Assembly: GCA_947453965.1 (NCBI GenBank)
Contig: CANGIQ010000013.1
Location: forward strand, 1 to 64,000
DNA: 64,000 nucleotides
Source: Comamonadaceae bacterium
GTDB lineage: Bacteria; Pseudomonadota; Gammaproteobacteria; Burkholderiales; Burkholderiaceae_C
Reading direction: 5' to 3'
A model generated the notes under the pieces. The model was not told the DNA's origin. It was given only the letters and a program-made list of their open reading frames with translations, and made no database searches. Below are positions 53,932 through 63,227 of this stretch, one piece after another (within the stretch, counting starts at the first letter, position 1; each line of letters opens with the position of its first letter). A program made the translations under genes and the position numbers.

Positions 53932-54630
53932 TCAACCTTTAGGAATCAAAGACAAAAACTCACGGCGCAAATTGGGGTCTTTCAAGAACGCACCGCGCAT
54001 GACCGAATTGATCATCTTGCTGTCCATGTCCTTGACGCCGCGCCATGACATGCAGAAGTGGCTGGCTTCCATGACGATGGCCAAGCCATCGGGCTGGGTT
54101 TTTTCTTGAATCAAGTCGGCCAGTTGCACCACGGCTTCTTCTTGAATTTGGGGGCGGCCCATGACCCATTCGGCCAAGCGCGCGTACTTGGACAAGCCAA
54201 TCACATTGGTGCGCTCATTGGGCAACACACCAATCCAAATCTTGCCGATGACGGGGCAAAAGTGATGGCTGCAGGCGCTGCGCACGGTGATGGGGCCAAC
54301 GATCATCAGCTCATTCAAGTGCTCGGCATTGGGAAACTCGGTGATGGCCGGTGCTTGCACATAGCGGCCTTTGAAGACCTCTTGCAAATACATCTTGGCC
54401 ACACGGCGTGCGGTGTCACCGGTGTTGTGATCGTGTTCGGTGTCAATCACCAAGCTGTCGAGCACCCCTTGCATCTTGGTTTCGACCTCATCCAACAAGG
54501 CTTCGAGTTCACCGGGTTGGATGAATTCGGCAATGTTGTCGTTGGAATGGAAACGCTTGCGCGCGGCGGCAATACGCTCACGGATCTTGACAGAAACCGG
54601 CGTGCCTTCAAAGTTGTCTTTGGCATTCAT
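53932..54630 (-). CDS. folE: GTP cyclohydrolase I
   Basis: A 232-residue FolE that converts GTP to dihydroneopterin triphosphate, first step of folate (and pterin) synthesis. The zinc site is C120-S-H-H-F-C125 (RSACSHHFCP). Other marks are HNTGDTARRVAKMYLQEVF, GLSKYARLAEW and SHFCMSWRGVKD with a late Cys. ATG 54630 is the normal start. It lies between clsB and the BLUF gene, with short gaps, so it is inside a six-gene transcript. Confidence 0.97.
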   Translation of the reverse strand: MNAKDNFEGTPVSVKIRERIAAARKRFHSNDNIAEFIQPGELEALLDEVETKMQGVLDSLVIDTEHDHNTGDTARRVAKMYLQEVFKGRYVQAPAITEFPNAEHLNELMIVGPITVRSACSHHFCPVIGKIWIGVLPNERTNVIGLSKYARLAEWVMGRPQIQEEAVVQLADLIQEKTQPDGLAIVMEASHFCMSWRGVKDMDSKMINSVMRGAFLKDPNLRREFLSLIPKG

Positions 54631-54666
54631 GACAACGATGGTAGCAGCGAACAAACAGCCCCACGC

Positions 54667-55848
54667 TCAGTAACGTTTCCCGGTTAAAAACACGCCAAAA
54701 CGCAGCACCGCCGAGGCCAACCAATCCACACAGCGACTCCACCAAGCCCGCCCCAGATAGGCTTGCGGGTCGACCCGGGTGGCACCCACCGCGATCGCCT
54801 CACACAGACTCGCCTGCAAGGCTTGAGCCAACGACCTATGACGCATGACCAAATTCGCCTCGCGCGCCAGCAACAAGCTCAAAGGATCGAGGTTGGACGA
54901 CCCCACGGTCACCCAGTGCTGGTCCACCACGGCGACCTTGGCATGCAAATAGCTGGCGTGGTACTCATAAATTTCAATGCCGGCCGCCATCAACTGGCCG
55001 TAGAGCTGACGCGAGGCGTGGTAGGGCAGAAAATACTCGTACTGCCCTTGCAACAACAAACGCACCCGCACGCCGCGACGCGCGGCCATCACCAAGGCAC
55101 GACGCAAACGCAGCCCCGGAAAGAAATAAGCACTGGCCAACACCACGTCTTCGCGGGCCGCGGCCAGCGCTTTGCGATACACCCGTTCAATTTGCACACG
55201 ATGGCGCACGTTGTCACGCAACACCAGTTGCACCGCACCGCGTGACGGCAGCGTCAGATCTTGGTCGGCACTGCGCAAGGCGTCGAGGGCACCCGCAATG
55301 TCTTGGCTGCGCAGCTCTTGGACGGCCTCCATGCGCGACCAAAGCTGGGTCATGGTGTCGTGCACCGCGCGCACCACCGGCCCACGCACGCTGACGGCGT
55401 AGTCCAACCGTGGGGCATCGAGCAAGCCCTGGACATGCGGATCCAAATAGTCATCCAAGATGTTGATGCCGCCACAAAACGCCACCGCTTGATCGACCAC
55501 GCACAGTTTGCGATGTAAGCGGCGCCAGCCGCTGGGCATCCAAAAGCCAAATCGCGTTAAAGGCGAATACACATGGCAGTGCACCCCGGCTTGGGAAAAA
55601 CGCTGCGCCCATGCAGATGGCAACTGGCCGGTGCCCACACCATCCACCACCACATAAACCGCCACACCACGCTGCGCGGCACGCACCAACGCATGGCCCA
55701 CATCTGCACCGGCACCCGAAAAATCAAAGATATAGGTTTCTAAACGGACCTCTCGCTGCGCTGCATCCATGGCGCTGACCAAAGCCGCAAACAAATCCAC
55801 GCCGCCACGCAGCAAACGAATGTCGTGGGCAGCATGTTCCACCGTCAT
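54667..55848 (-). CDS. clsB: Cardiolipin synthase B-like phospholipase D protein
   Basis: A 393-residue protein of the phospholipase D superfamily with two HKD motifs, LHRKLCVVDQ near residue 109 and LHAKVAVVDQ near 299, each followed by the G-G/S-x-N motif (FCGGINILD, VGSSNLDPLS). It lacks N-terminal membrane helices, as in ClsB. The start overlaps the endonuclease stop by 4 nt; the same pair (ybhP-clsB) is found in E. coli. It makes cardiolipin or phosphatidylglycerol at the inner membrane. Confidence 0.93.
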   Translation of the reverse strand: MTVEHAAHDIRLLRGGVDLFAALVSAMDAAQREVRLETYIFDFSGAGADVGHALVRAAQRGVAVYVVVDGVGTGQLPSAWAQRFSQAGVHCHVYSPLTRFGFWMPSGWRRLHRKLCVVDQAVAFCGGINILDDYLDPHVQGLLDAPRLDYAVSVRGPVVRAVHDTMTQLWSRMEAVQELRSQDIAGALDALRSADQDLTLPSRGAVQLVLRDNVRHRVQIERVYRKALAAAREDVVLASAYFFPGLRLRRALVMAARRGVRVRLLLQGQYEYFLPYHASRQLYGQLMAAGIEIYEYHASYLHAKVAVVDQHWVTVGSSNLDPLSLLLAREANLVMRHRSLAQALQASLCEAIAVGATRVDPQAYLGRAWWSRCVDWLASAVLRFGVFLTGKRY

Positions 55849-56582
55849 GGCGCATCCCACGCGAACTCGCTCAACAAAGGCAAGTGATCCGACATACGAC
55901 CCCAAATACCGCCCCTGGGCACATGCGTGGCCACCCGGTGCACACCACGGGCGTACACATGGTCGAGTTGCACCAAGGGCAGGCGCGATGGGTAGGTGGC
56001 CACAGGGGTGTCCACATTGGTATGCAAGCCCACACGCGCCATCATGCGCGACACCGTGTTGCCCCAATCGTTGAAGTCACCCGCCACCAACAAAGGTGCA
56101 TCGTGCGGTACTTCGCGGTCGATGTAGCGTTGCAATTGTTGAATTTGTCGCACGCGACTGGCAGGCAACAACCCCAAGTGGATGACGATGACATGTACCA
56201 AACGCTCTTGGAGTGTGAGCATGACATGCAGTAAACCACGTTGTTCAAAACGATGGTCTGACATGTTTTCATGGCGGTGCGTGACCACTGGCCAACGGCT
56301 GAGCAAGGCATTGCCGTGCTCCCCGTGGCGTGTGATCGCATTGGTGCGATACACCGGGGTGTAGCCTTCGGGCGCTAAAAACTCGGCTTGGCCGGACTCT
56401 GGCCAACGTTCAAAACGCCGCGCGTGCAAGCGGTTGAAAGCCCGCACTTCTTGCAGACACACCACATCGGCATCGAACTGCTCCACGGCGTGGCCGAGAT
56501 TATGGATTTCCAAACGCTGCACAGGACCCACGCCTTGCACGCCTTTGTGAATGTTGTAGGTGGCTACTTTGAATGTTTTCAT
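55845..56582 (-). CDS. Endonuclease/exonuclease/phosphatase family protein (YbhP-like)
   Basis: A 245-residue metal-dependent hydrolase. The EEP fold motifs are KVATYNIHKGVQG at the start, VVCLQEVRAF near residue 43, VAGDFNDWGN near 155, and SDHLPLLSEF at the end. YbhP sits before clsB in E. coli too, so a phospholipid or nucleic acid substrate is possible. ATG 56582 is taken over one seven codons earlier. It is divergent from the methyltransferase gene. Confidence 0.9.
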   Translation of the reverse strand: MKTFKVATYNIHKGVQGVGPVQRLEIHNLGHAVEQFDADVVCLQEVRAFNRLHARRFERWPESGQAEFLAPEGYTPVYRTNAITRHGEHGNALLSRWPVVTHRHENMSDHRFEQRGLLHVMLTLQERLVHVIVIHLGLLPASRVRQIQQLQRYIDREVPHDAPLLVAGDFNDWGNTVSRMMARVGLHTNVDTPVATYPSRLPLVQLDHVYARGVHRVATHVPRGGIWGRMSDHLPLLSEFAWDAP

Positions 56583-56698
56583 CTTCAGTTCAAGAGTGTG
56601 CACCAGACACGCAGTCCTCTGTATTGATCTGATACAAACCTAACACACATGAAAACAAATATTTTCAAATTCACACCTGTGCCGCGACACGCATCTCT

Positions 56699-57850
56699 AT
56701 GATGCGCGCCATGGCCCAAGCTCCCACTCCTTTGATCGACCTCCCCACCTGGCGCGCAGAAAGCGGGGCGCCCGCCCCGCGCCGTGTGGTGAGCGCCGAT
56801 GACACACTCACTGCCGATGCAGCCTACCGCTTGGCCTGCGAGGGGACCGGGTTGTTGTGGCAAGGCGACTTTCACAACGCACGCCAACTGCTGCAAGCCT
56901 TGGCGCGGCGAGTCGATCGCAAGCCAACGAAAAAAAGTAAAGCCCCCTCCCCCGAGGTCACACCCGCCCAGGCGTTTCATTTGCACCGCCAAGCGCAAGG
57001 CCAACGCGCTCGCACGCTGGCCATGGTGTTGGTGCCCATGAACGGCGACTACACCATTCCCTTGCGTCGTGCGCCTGATCTGCGAGAGGCATGCACCGAG
57101 GCTTGGGGACCTGCCGAGGGCGAGGCATGCATGGTGTCGCTGCGCGAACTGCTGGGTTTGGTGGGCGCACACGAGTGGCATAAAAAAGGCGTGGAAATTC
57201 CAGCCTTGGGCGAAGCGCCGCACAACCGAATCTATCCGCATTACGGTGTGTTTTCACCCGTGCGTGGTGAGTATGTCGACTTGGTGGCTACCACGCCCAT
57301 TCGCGACAAAAGCTTGGCTTTTGACATTGGCGTGGGCACGGGCGTGTTGTCAGCCGTCTTGGCCAAGCGTGGCGTGCAGCGCATTGTGGCGACGGACCAA
57401 GACCCACGTGCCATCACCTGCGCACGCGACAACCTGCAACGCTTGCAATGTCTCGACAAAGTCGATCTCGTGCAAACCGATTTGTTCCCACCCGGTCAAG
57501 CCCCTCTGGTGGTATGCAACCCGCCGTGGGTGCCAGCACGTCCGAGCTCACCCATCGAGCATGCGGTGTATGACGAAGGCAGTCGCATGTTGCGCGGTTT
57601 TTTGTCGGGACTGCGTGAACACCTGAGCCCGCAAGGCGAAGGCTGGTTGATCTTGTCGGACTTGGCCGAGCACTTAGGGCTTAGAAGCCGCGATGAGCTG
57701 TTGGGTTGGATAGCCGACGCAGACTTGCAGGTGCTGGGGCGCCACGACATTCGGCCCCGCCACAGCAAAGCCAGCGATGCACGCGACGCACTGCATGCCG
57801 CGCGTGCCGCCGAAGTTACTTCACTTTGGCGCCTAGGTAGCGTCGCTTGA
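56699..57850 (+). CDS. Class I SAM-dependent methyltransferase
   Basis: A 383-residue methyltransferase. The SAM motif AFDIGVGTGVLSAVLA is near residue 208, then IVATDQDPRAITCARDN, and the NPPW motif (VVCNPPWVPA near 274) typical of enzymes that methylate amide or base nitrogen, like PrmC and RsmC. The first about 150 residues have no clear match. Its 3' end overlaps the end of the convergent hydrolase gene by 35 nt. Substrate unknown. Confidence 0.87.
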   Translation: MMRAMAQAPTPLIDLPTWRAESGAPAPRRVVSADDTLTADAAYRLACEGTGLLWQGDFHNARQLLQALARRVDRKPTKKSKAPSPEVTPAQAFHLHRQAQGQRARTLAMVLVPMNGDYTIPLRRAPDLREACTEAWGPAEGEACMVSLRELLGLVGAHEWHKKGVEIPALGEAPHNRIYPHYGVFSPVRGEYVDLVATTPIRDKSLAFDIGVGTGVLSAVLAKRGVQRIVATDQDPRAITCARDNLQRLQCLDKVDLVQTDLFPPGQAPLVVCNPPWVPARPSSPIEHAVYDEGSRMLRGFLSGLREHLSPQGEGWLILSDLAEHLGLRSRDELLGWIADADLQVLGRHDIRPRHSKASDARDALHAARAAEVTSLWRLGSVA

Positions 57851-58715
57851 GCCAAGGCCAAAAGCCATGCGCTTGAGCCCCTGCGTGCGTGCTGGCATGC
57901 GTGGGGGCCTGTGGCGCCGCTTGTAAATCGCGCAGCACAAACTGGCAGACCGCCTCGTTGAATGGTGCGGGGTGTTTGGCACCCAGCACCTCAAACACCT
58001 GACAGCGCGGATGCTTGCGCTGCATCTCTAACACCTGCTCGGACAAACACACGCCCGACTCGCTGCCATAGATCAAACGCAAGGGGCCATGGAAGTGCTT
58101 CAACAAGTGGCCAAACTTCATGCCCTTCCAGTCTTTGCGGTAAGGCAGGTCAAAGTGTGAGGGCGATTGCACCGCCAACACCACCCCCAAATGCACACCA
58201 AGTTGTGCCACCAGTTCTTGTGGCTCGGGCATGCGACCGGCTTGCTTCAAATAATCGGACAAACCGTAAATCGACATCCAACTCAAGTTCAAACCAATGT
58301 CGTTGAAGAACAAACCTCCAATCCCGTTGGCAGGATCCGAGGCCAGGTACATGGCCAAGATACCTCCCATGCTGGTGCCCAACACCTCGATGCGCGGCAC
58401 GGCTTGGCCAGGATGCATCACCTCTTGTCGCAAGAACTGCACGATGTCTTGCAAATACACCGACATGGTGTAGCCCGCATCACCCGGCAGAGGGTCGGAG
58501 TCACCACGTCCGCAATGGTCCAACGCGATGACGCGTACACCTGGCACGCCTTGCGCCAGATTGAGCACGGGATCAAAAGTGGCGCGTGTTTCCAGCAAAC
58601 CAGGCAGGCACAGCAGCACATGCGGACTGTGTGTGTCTCCCACCTGGCTGAAGGCCAAACGGCGCGGCGCCGTGAGCAAGGCGCAATAGTGCGTGGTGTG
58701 GTTCGAAATTCGCAT
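57816..58715 (-). CDS. Alpha/beta hydrolase
   Basis: A 299-residue alpha/beta hydrolase. The nucleophile elbow is GTSMG (VLGTSMGGILAMYLAS near residue 113); an early DHCGRGDSDP motif, a lid with YGLSDYLKQAG, and a late His in GAKHPAPFNEAV complete the expected fold. The tail is Ala/His-rich and probably disordered. Substrate unknown. It overlaps the methyltransferase gene tail to tail. Confidence 0.87.
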   Translation of the reverse strand: MRISNHTTHYCALLTAPRRLAFSQVGDTHSPHVLLCLPGLLETRATFDPVLNLAQGVPGVRVIALDHCGRGDSDPLPGDAGYTMSVYLQDIVQFLRQEVMHPGQAVPRIEVLGTSMGGILAMYLASDPANGIGGLFFNDIGLNLSWMSIYGLSDYLKQAGRMPEPQELVAQLGVHLGVVLAVQSPSHFDLPYRKDWKGMKFGHLLKHFHGPLRLIYGSESGVCLSEQVLEMQRKHPRCQVFEVLGAKHPAPFNEAVCQFVLRDLQAAPQAPTHASTHAGAQAHGFWPWLKRRYLGAKVK

Positions 58716-58804
58716 GCTGAGTCAATTCAAAGTAGGCAACGGCTAGTAGAACATAAGCACAAGTCAGTACTGAAGCCTGCCACTCGAACATCCTCGCCCA
58801 GAAT

Positions 58805-58830
58805 AAAAAACGCCACCCGCAGGTGGCGTT
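58805..58830 (-). terminator. Intrinsic terminator of aspS
   Basis: On the minus strand a perfect 9-bp stem AACGCCACC/GGTGGCGTT with a 4-nt loop is followed by a run of U. It lies 46 nt after the aspS stop and before the hydrolase gene. Confidence 0.9.
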
Positions 58831-58875
58831 GTGCGCAAAGCCGCTTGAGCCTGAACGGCTGGTGTGGTTTGCGTT

Positions 58876-60690
58876 TTAGGCGGCTTTCGCTGCGTCCACA
58901 TTGCGCAAACGAATATGCAATTCGCGCAATTGCTTTTCATCCACCGGGCTGGGTGCTTGCGTGAGCAAACATTGAGCGCGTTGGGTTTTGGGAAAGGCGA
59001 TCACATCGCGGATGGATTCGGCACCGGTCATGAGCGTGACGATACGGTCCAAACCGAAGGCCAAGCCGCCGTGCGGTGGCGCGCCGTATTGCAAGGCATC
59101 GAGCAAGAAGCCGAACTTGAGCTGGGCTTCTTCAGGCGTGATCTTCAACGCGTCAAACACTTTTTGCTGCACGTCCGCGCGGTGGATACGGACCGAGCCG
59201 CCGCCCATTTCCCAGCCGTTCAACACCATGTCGTAGCCCTTGGAGATGCACTTCTCGGGCGCGGTGACCATCCAGTCTTCGTGGCCGTCTTTGGGTGCGG
59301 TGAAGGGGTGGTGCACGGCCGTGTAGCGCTGGCTTTCGTCGTCGAACTCGAACATCGGGAAGTCGACCACCCACATCGGGGCCCAACGGTCTTCGAACAA
59401 ACCGTTTTTCTTGCCGAACTCGCTGTGGCCGATCTTGATGCGCAAAGCACCGATCGCGTCGTTGACGATTTTTGCTTTGTCGGCGCCAAAGAAAATCAAG
59501 TCGCCGTTTTGCGCGCCAGAGCGTTCCAGCACGGCGTTCAATGCGGCGTCGTGGATGTTCTTGACGATGGGTGACTGCAAACCGTCACGGCCTTTGGACA
59601 GGTCGTTGACGCGAATGTAAGCCAGGCCCTTGGCACCGTAGATCTTGACGAACTCGGTGTAGGCATCGATCTCGCCACGGCTGATGCCGCCGCCTTCCAC
59701 CGAACCGTTGGGTACGCGCAAGGCGACCACACGGCCGCCCTTCATGTTGGCCGCGCCTGAGAAGACCTTGAAGTCCACATCGCCCATGACATCGGTCACT
59801 TCGGTGAACTGCAATTTCACGCGCAGGTCAGGCTTGTCAGAGCCGTACAAGTGCATGGCATCTTGGTAGGTCATGACCGGGAACTCGCCGAGGTCCACAC
59901 CGATGGTGTTAGTGAACACGCGCTTGATCATGCCTTGGAACATGTCGCGAATTTCTTCCTCGCTCAAGAACGAGGTTTCAATATCAATCTGGGTGAATTC
60001 AGGTTGACGGTCAGCGCGCAAGTCTTCGTCGCGGAAGCACTTGGTGATTTGGTAGTAGCGGTCGTAGCCCGCCACCATCAACAGCTGTTTGAACAGCTGA
60101 GGCGACTGGGGCAACGCAAAGAACTGACCATCATGCACACGGCTGGGCACCAGGTAGTCGCGCGCGCCTTCGGGCGTGCTCTTGGTGAGCATGGGGGTTT
60201 CGATGTCGACGAAGCCGTTTTCATCGAGGTACTTGCGCACTTCCATCGCCACTTTGTAGCGCAGCATCAGGTTGTTTTGCATGTACGGACGACGCAAATC
60301 GAGCACGCGGTGTGTGAGGCGGGTGGTCTCAGACAGGTTGTCGTCGTCGATTTGGAACGGTGGCGTGACCGACTCGTTCAACACGATGAGTTCATGGCAC
60401 AAGACTTCAATCTTGCCGCTCTTCAAACCTTCGTTGGTCGTGCCTTCTGGACGGGCGCGCACCAAGCCTTTGACTTGGATACAAAACTCATTGCGCACGT
60501 CTTCAGCAATTTTGAACATCTCGGGGCGGTCTGGGTCGCACACCACTTGCACATAGCCTTCGCGGTCACGCAAGTCAATGAAGATCACGCCGCCGTGGTC
60601 ACGACGACGGTTGACCCAGCCGCACAGGCTCACGGTTTGGCCATTGAGGGCTTCGGTCACCAGACCGCAGTAGTGGGAGCGCATTGCCAT
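58876..60690 (-). CDS. aspS: Aspartyl-tRNA synthetase
   Basis: A 604-residue class IIb synthetase. The N-terminal OB fold ([21 protein letters not shown]) binds the anticodon; the core has motif 2 ([26 protein letters not shown] in pieces near residue 215), a bacterial GAD insert, and motif 3 ([16 protein letters not shown] near 540). In betaproteobacteria AspRS often also charges tRNA-Asn; that is not decided here. It follows a DUF502 gene by 2 nt. Confidence 0.97.
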   Translation of the reverse strand: MAMRSHYCGLVTEALNGQTVSLCGWVNRRRDHGGVIFIDLRDREGYVQVVCDPDRPEMFKIAEDVRNEFCIQVKGLVRARPEGTTNEGLKSGKIEVLCHELIVLNESVTPPFQIDDDNLSETTRLTHRVLDLRRPYMQNNLMLRYKVAMEVRKYLDENGFVDIETPMLTKSTPEGARDYLVPSRVHDGQFFALPQSPQLFKQLLMVAGYDRYYQITKCFRDEDLRADRQPEFTQIDIETSFLSEEEIRDMFQGMIKRVFTNTIGVDLGEFPVMTYQDAMHLYGSDKPDLRVKLQFTEVTDVMGDVDFKVFSGAANMKGGRVVALRVPNGSVEGGGISRGEIDAYTEFVKIYGAKGLAYIRVNDLSKGRDGLQSPIVKNIHDAALNAVLERSGAQNGDLIFFGADKAKIVNDAIGALRIKIGHSEFGKKNGLFEDRWAPMWVVDFPMFEFDDESQRYTAVHHPFTAPKDGHEDWMVTAPEKCISKGYDMVLNGWEMGGGSVRIHRADVQQKVFDALKITPEEAQLKFGFLLDALQYGAPPHGGLAFGLDRIVTLMTGAESIRDVIAFPKTQRAQCLLTQAPSPVDEKQLRELHIRLRNVDAAKAA

Positions 60691-60692
60691 TT

Positions 60693-61319
60693 TTAGTTTC
60701 TCTTTTGTTGAATTGCTGCAGTGCCGGGAGAGACGGCACCCATGGAAATCACATACGTCAACGCTTCGTCAACGCTCATCTCAAGCTCAATCACATCGGT
60801 GCGTGGCACCAACAAGAAAAAGCCACTGGTCGGGTTAGGGGTGGTCGGCACATACACGCTGAGGTGTTCGCTGCTGAGCTTAGAAGCGACCTCGCCGACA
60901 GGCATCCCGGTTTGAAACGCGATGGTCCACATGCCGGCATGGGGGTACTGAACCAGCAAAGCCTGACGAAACGCATTGCCATTGCTGGAGAACAGGGTGT
61001 CCGAGACTTTTTTAACACTGGTGTAAATCGACTTGACGATGGGAATGTGGGTGAACAACTTGTCCCACTGTTTGACCCACCAGCGACCGGCCACGTTCGA
61101 CACCAAAGCCCCGGTGACCAACAAGCCCACCAAGACCAACACCACACCAAGACCTGTGATCTGGCGCAAGGAGGTGAGTGTGTCGTTCGACACCAAGGGA
61201 CCGATGGTGCCCAAGAACATGCCGTCCATGACACCCACCAGCCAAGTCAGCACCCAGACCGTGATGGCCAAGGGCGTCCAAACCAAGAGGCCTGCAAGCA
61301 GGTATTTTTTAATCGGCAT
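60693..61319 (-). CDS. DUF502 membrane protein
   Basis: A 208-residue inner-membrane protein of the DUF502 family. Two hydrophobic helices are seen ([27 protein letters not shown] and [15 protein letters not shown]), then a soluble domain with [19 protein letters not shown] and the [15 protein letters not shown] motif. Function unknown. The gene sits between an FmdB zinc ribbon and aspS, the usual order in Burkholderiales. Confidence 0.92.
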   Translation of the reverse strand: MPIKKYLLAGLLVWTPLAITVWVLTWLVGVMDGMFLGTIGPLVSNDTLTSLRQITGLGVVLVLVGLLVTGALVSNVAGRWWVKQWDKLFTHIPIVKSIYTSVKKVSDTLFSSNGNAFRQALLVQYPHAGMWTIAFQTGMPVGEVASKLSSEHLSVYVPTTPNPTSGFFLLVPRTDVIELEMSVDEALTYVISMGAVSPGTAAIQQKRN

Positions 61320-61358
61320 GGTGTATTCAGTGCGTTGAAGAATCGTTCGGGAAGGGGC

Positions 61359-61673
61359 TCAATGGCAAGCGCAAGACGCGCCACAACCACCGGCAGCGGC
61401 GGTGCTGCTGCTGTCGCTGGTTGCCGCGGGTGCGGCCGCTGCGCTGGTGTCGCCACTGGGCGTGGCGGCGGGAGCCGACGTACCGCCCGAGCCACCTTTG
61501 AAATCGGTGGCGTACCAACCCGAACCTTTGAGCTGGAAACCAGCCGCGGTGAGTTGTTTGGAAAAGGTGGATTTACCGCAGGCCGGGCAATCGGTCAGCG
61601 GGGCATCCGCGATTTTTTGCAGGACGTCCTTGGCATGGCCGCAGGACCCGCATTTGTAGGCATAAATGGGCAT
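61359..61673 (-). CDS. FmdB family zinc ribbon protein
   Basis: A 104-residue protein with a zinc ribbon of two CxxC pairs (KCGSCGH near residue 8 and DCPACGK near 33) and the FSKQLTAAGFQLKGSGWY segment of the FmdB/Ssl2295 group. A flexible Ala/Ser stretch leads to a Cys/His tail (CGASCACH) that may bind another metal. It may be a regulator; evidence is weak. DUF502 and aspS follow on the same strand. Confidence 0.9.
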   Translation of the reverse strand: MPIYAYKCGSCGHAKDVLQKIADAPLTDCPACGKSTFSKQLTAAGFQLKGSGWYATDFKGGSGGTSAPAATPSGDTSAAAAPAATSDSSSTAAAGGCGASCACH

Positions 61674-61761
61674 GGCAGGAGGATGGGGTAAAACCCGTAA
61701 TTATAGGCGGCAGGCCGATCTTCAAGCCCTGACCGGCGCCCATCCGCCATGACTGCGCGCC

Positions 61762-63207
61762 TCAGGCCGCGCCCACGAGCTTGTGGTGGCTGCCGTGGGC
61801 GTTGCGGATGGCTTGCGGCCCGACCGAACCGACCCCCATCCCAACCAAACTGGCCAACACACCCGCCAACTGTGCAGGAAACTCTTGCCCGACGGGCGTG
61901 GCCAAAAACAGGCCCCAGGTCAACAAGCCCAACACAATCGCAAAAATAGCGCCTTGGGTGGTGGCACGCTTCCAGTACAAGCCAAAGGTCAACGGCACAA
62001 AAGCGCCGACCAAAGGCACTTGGTAGGCACCCGAGACCATTTCGTAAATTGAGGTGCCTTGCATCAAAATGGCGTAGCACAGCACCACCACGCTGAAAGC
62101 CAACACCGTCACGCGCATGGCCAGTAACTCTTGCTTGTCGCTTTGATGGGGTCGGAATTGACGCCAAATGTTCTCGGTGAAGGTCACGCTCGGGGCCAAC
62201 AAGGTGGCCGAGGCACACGACTTGATGGCCGACAGCAAGGCCCCAAAAAACAGTACCTGCATGATGAACGGCATGTGCTCCATCACCAAGGTGGGCAATA
62301 CTTTTTGCGGGTCTTCAGCCATCAAGACCGCTGCCTTCTCCGGCATGATGAGCATGGCGCTGACCACCAAGAACATGGGCACAAACGCAAACAAGATGTA
62401 GCAAATGCCACCAATCACAGGGCCGCGTGTGGCGGCTTCAAGGCTGTTGGCTGACATGACACGCTGAAACACGTCTTGCTGCGGGATCGAGCCAAACATG
62501 ATGGTGATGGCCGCGGCAAAGAAAAACGCCATCTCTTTGAAATTGGGTTCAGGCAAAAACTTGAACATGTCTTTGCTGATGGCCAAGCTCACCACTTTGT
62601 CGGCACCACCCGCTTGGTCTGCCGCAAACACGGCCAAGATCGACAGCCCCACGACCAAGATGATCATTTGAATGAAATCGGTGATCGCCACCGACCACAT
62701 GCCGCCAAACAAGGTGTAAGCCAAGATGGACACCACCCCAATCACCATGCCCAGCTCAATGCTGATGAGGTTGTTGGACAGCACATTAAAGACCAAGCCC
62801 AAGGCGGTGACTTGGGCTGACACCCAACCCAAATAACTCACCATGATGATGAGCGAGCAAATCACTTCCACCACACGGCCATAGCGCTCGCGGTAATAGT
62901 CGCTGATCGTCAGCAGCGTCATGCGGTAGAGCTTGCCCGCGAAGAACAGGCCGACAAAGATCAAGCAAAAACCTGCACCAAACGGGTCTTCCACCACCCC
63001 ATGCAGACCGCCGTTCACAAACTTGGCTGGAATACCCAAGACGGTCTCTGAACCAAACCAGGTCGCAAATGTGGTGGTCACGATCATGGCCATGGGCAAA
63101 TGCCGACCGGCGATCGCAAAGTCAGCCGAGTTTTGAACGCGCTTGGCCGCCATCAAACCAATGGCAATGGTGACCAGCAAATAGACGATGACGAGTGTGA
63201 GCAGCAC
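61762..63207 (-). CDS. Sodium:solute symporter family protein
   Basis: A 481-residue transporter of the SSS family with about thirteen hydrophobic helices. Marks are AGRHLPMAMIVTTTFATWFGSETVLG near residue 33, split over the first loop, and the long AITIMFGSIPQQDVFQRVMSA segment near 240. It carries an unknown solute with Na+. It lies upstream of the FmdB gene but 88 nt apart, and follows the ubiB-like gene by 20 nt. Confidence 0.88.
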   Translation of the reverse strand: MLLTLVIVYLLVTIAIGLMAAKRVQNSADFAIAGRHLPMAMIVTTTFATWFGSETVLGIPAKFVNGGLHGVVEDPFGAGFCLIFVGLFFAGKLYRMTLLTISDYYRERYGRVVEVICSLIIMVSYLGWVSAQVTALGLVFNVLSNNLISIELGMVIGVVSILAYTLFGGMWSVAITDFIQMIILVVGLSILAVFAADQAGGADKVVSLAISKDMFKFLPEPNFKEMAFFFAAAITIMFGSIPQQDVFQRVMSANSLEAATRGPVIGGICYILFAFVPMFLVVSAMLIMPEKAAVLMAEDPQKVLPTLVMEHMPFIMQVLFFGALLSAIKSCASATLLAPSVTFTENIWRQFRPHQSDKQELLAMRVTVLAFSVVVLCYAILMQGTSIYEMVSGAYQVPLVGAFVPLTFGLYWKRATTQGAIFAIVLGLLTWGLFLATPVGQEFPAQLAGVLASLVGMGVGSVGPQAIRNAHGSHHKLVGAA

Positions 63208-63227
63208 GGGTCAACTCCGTTAAAGCA

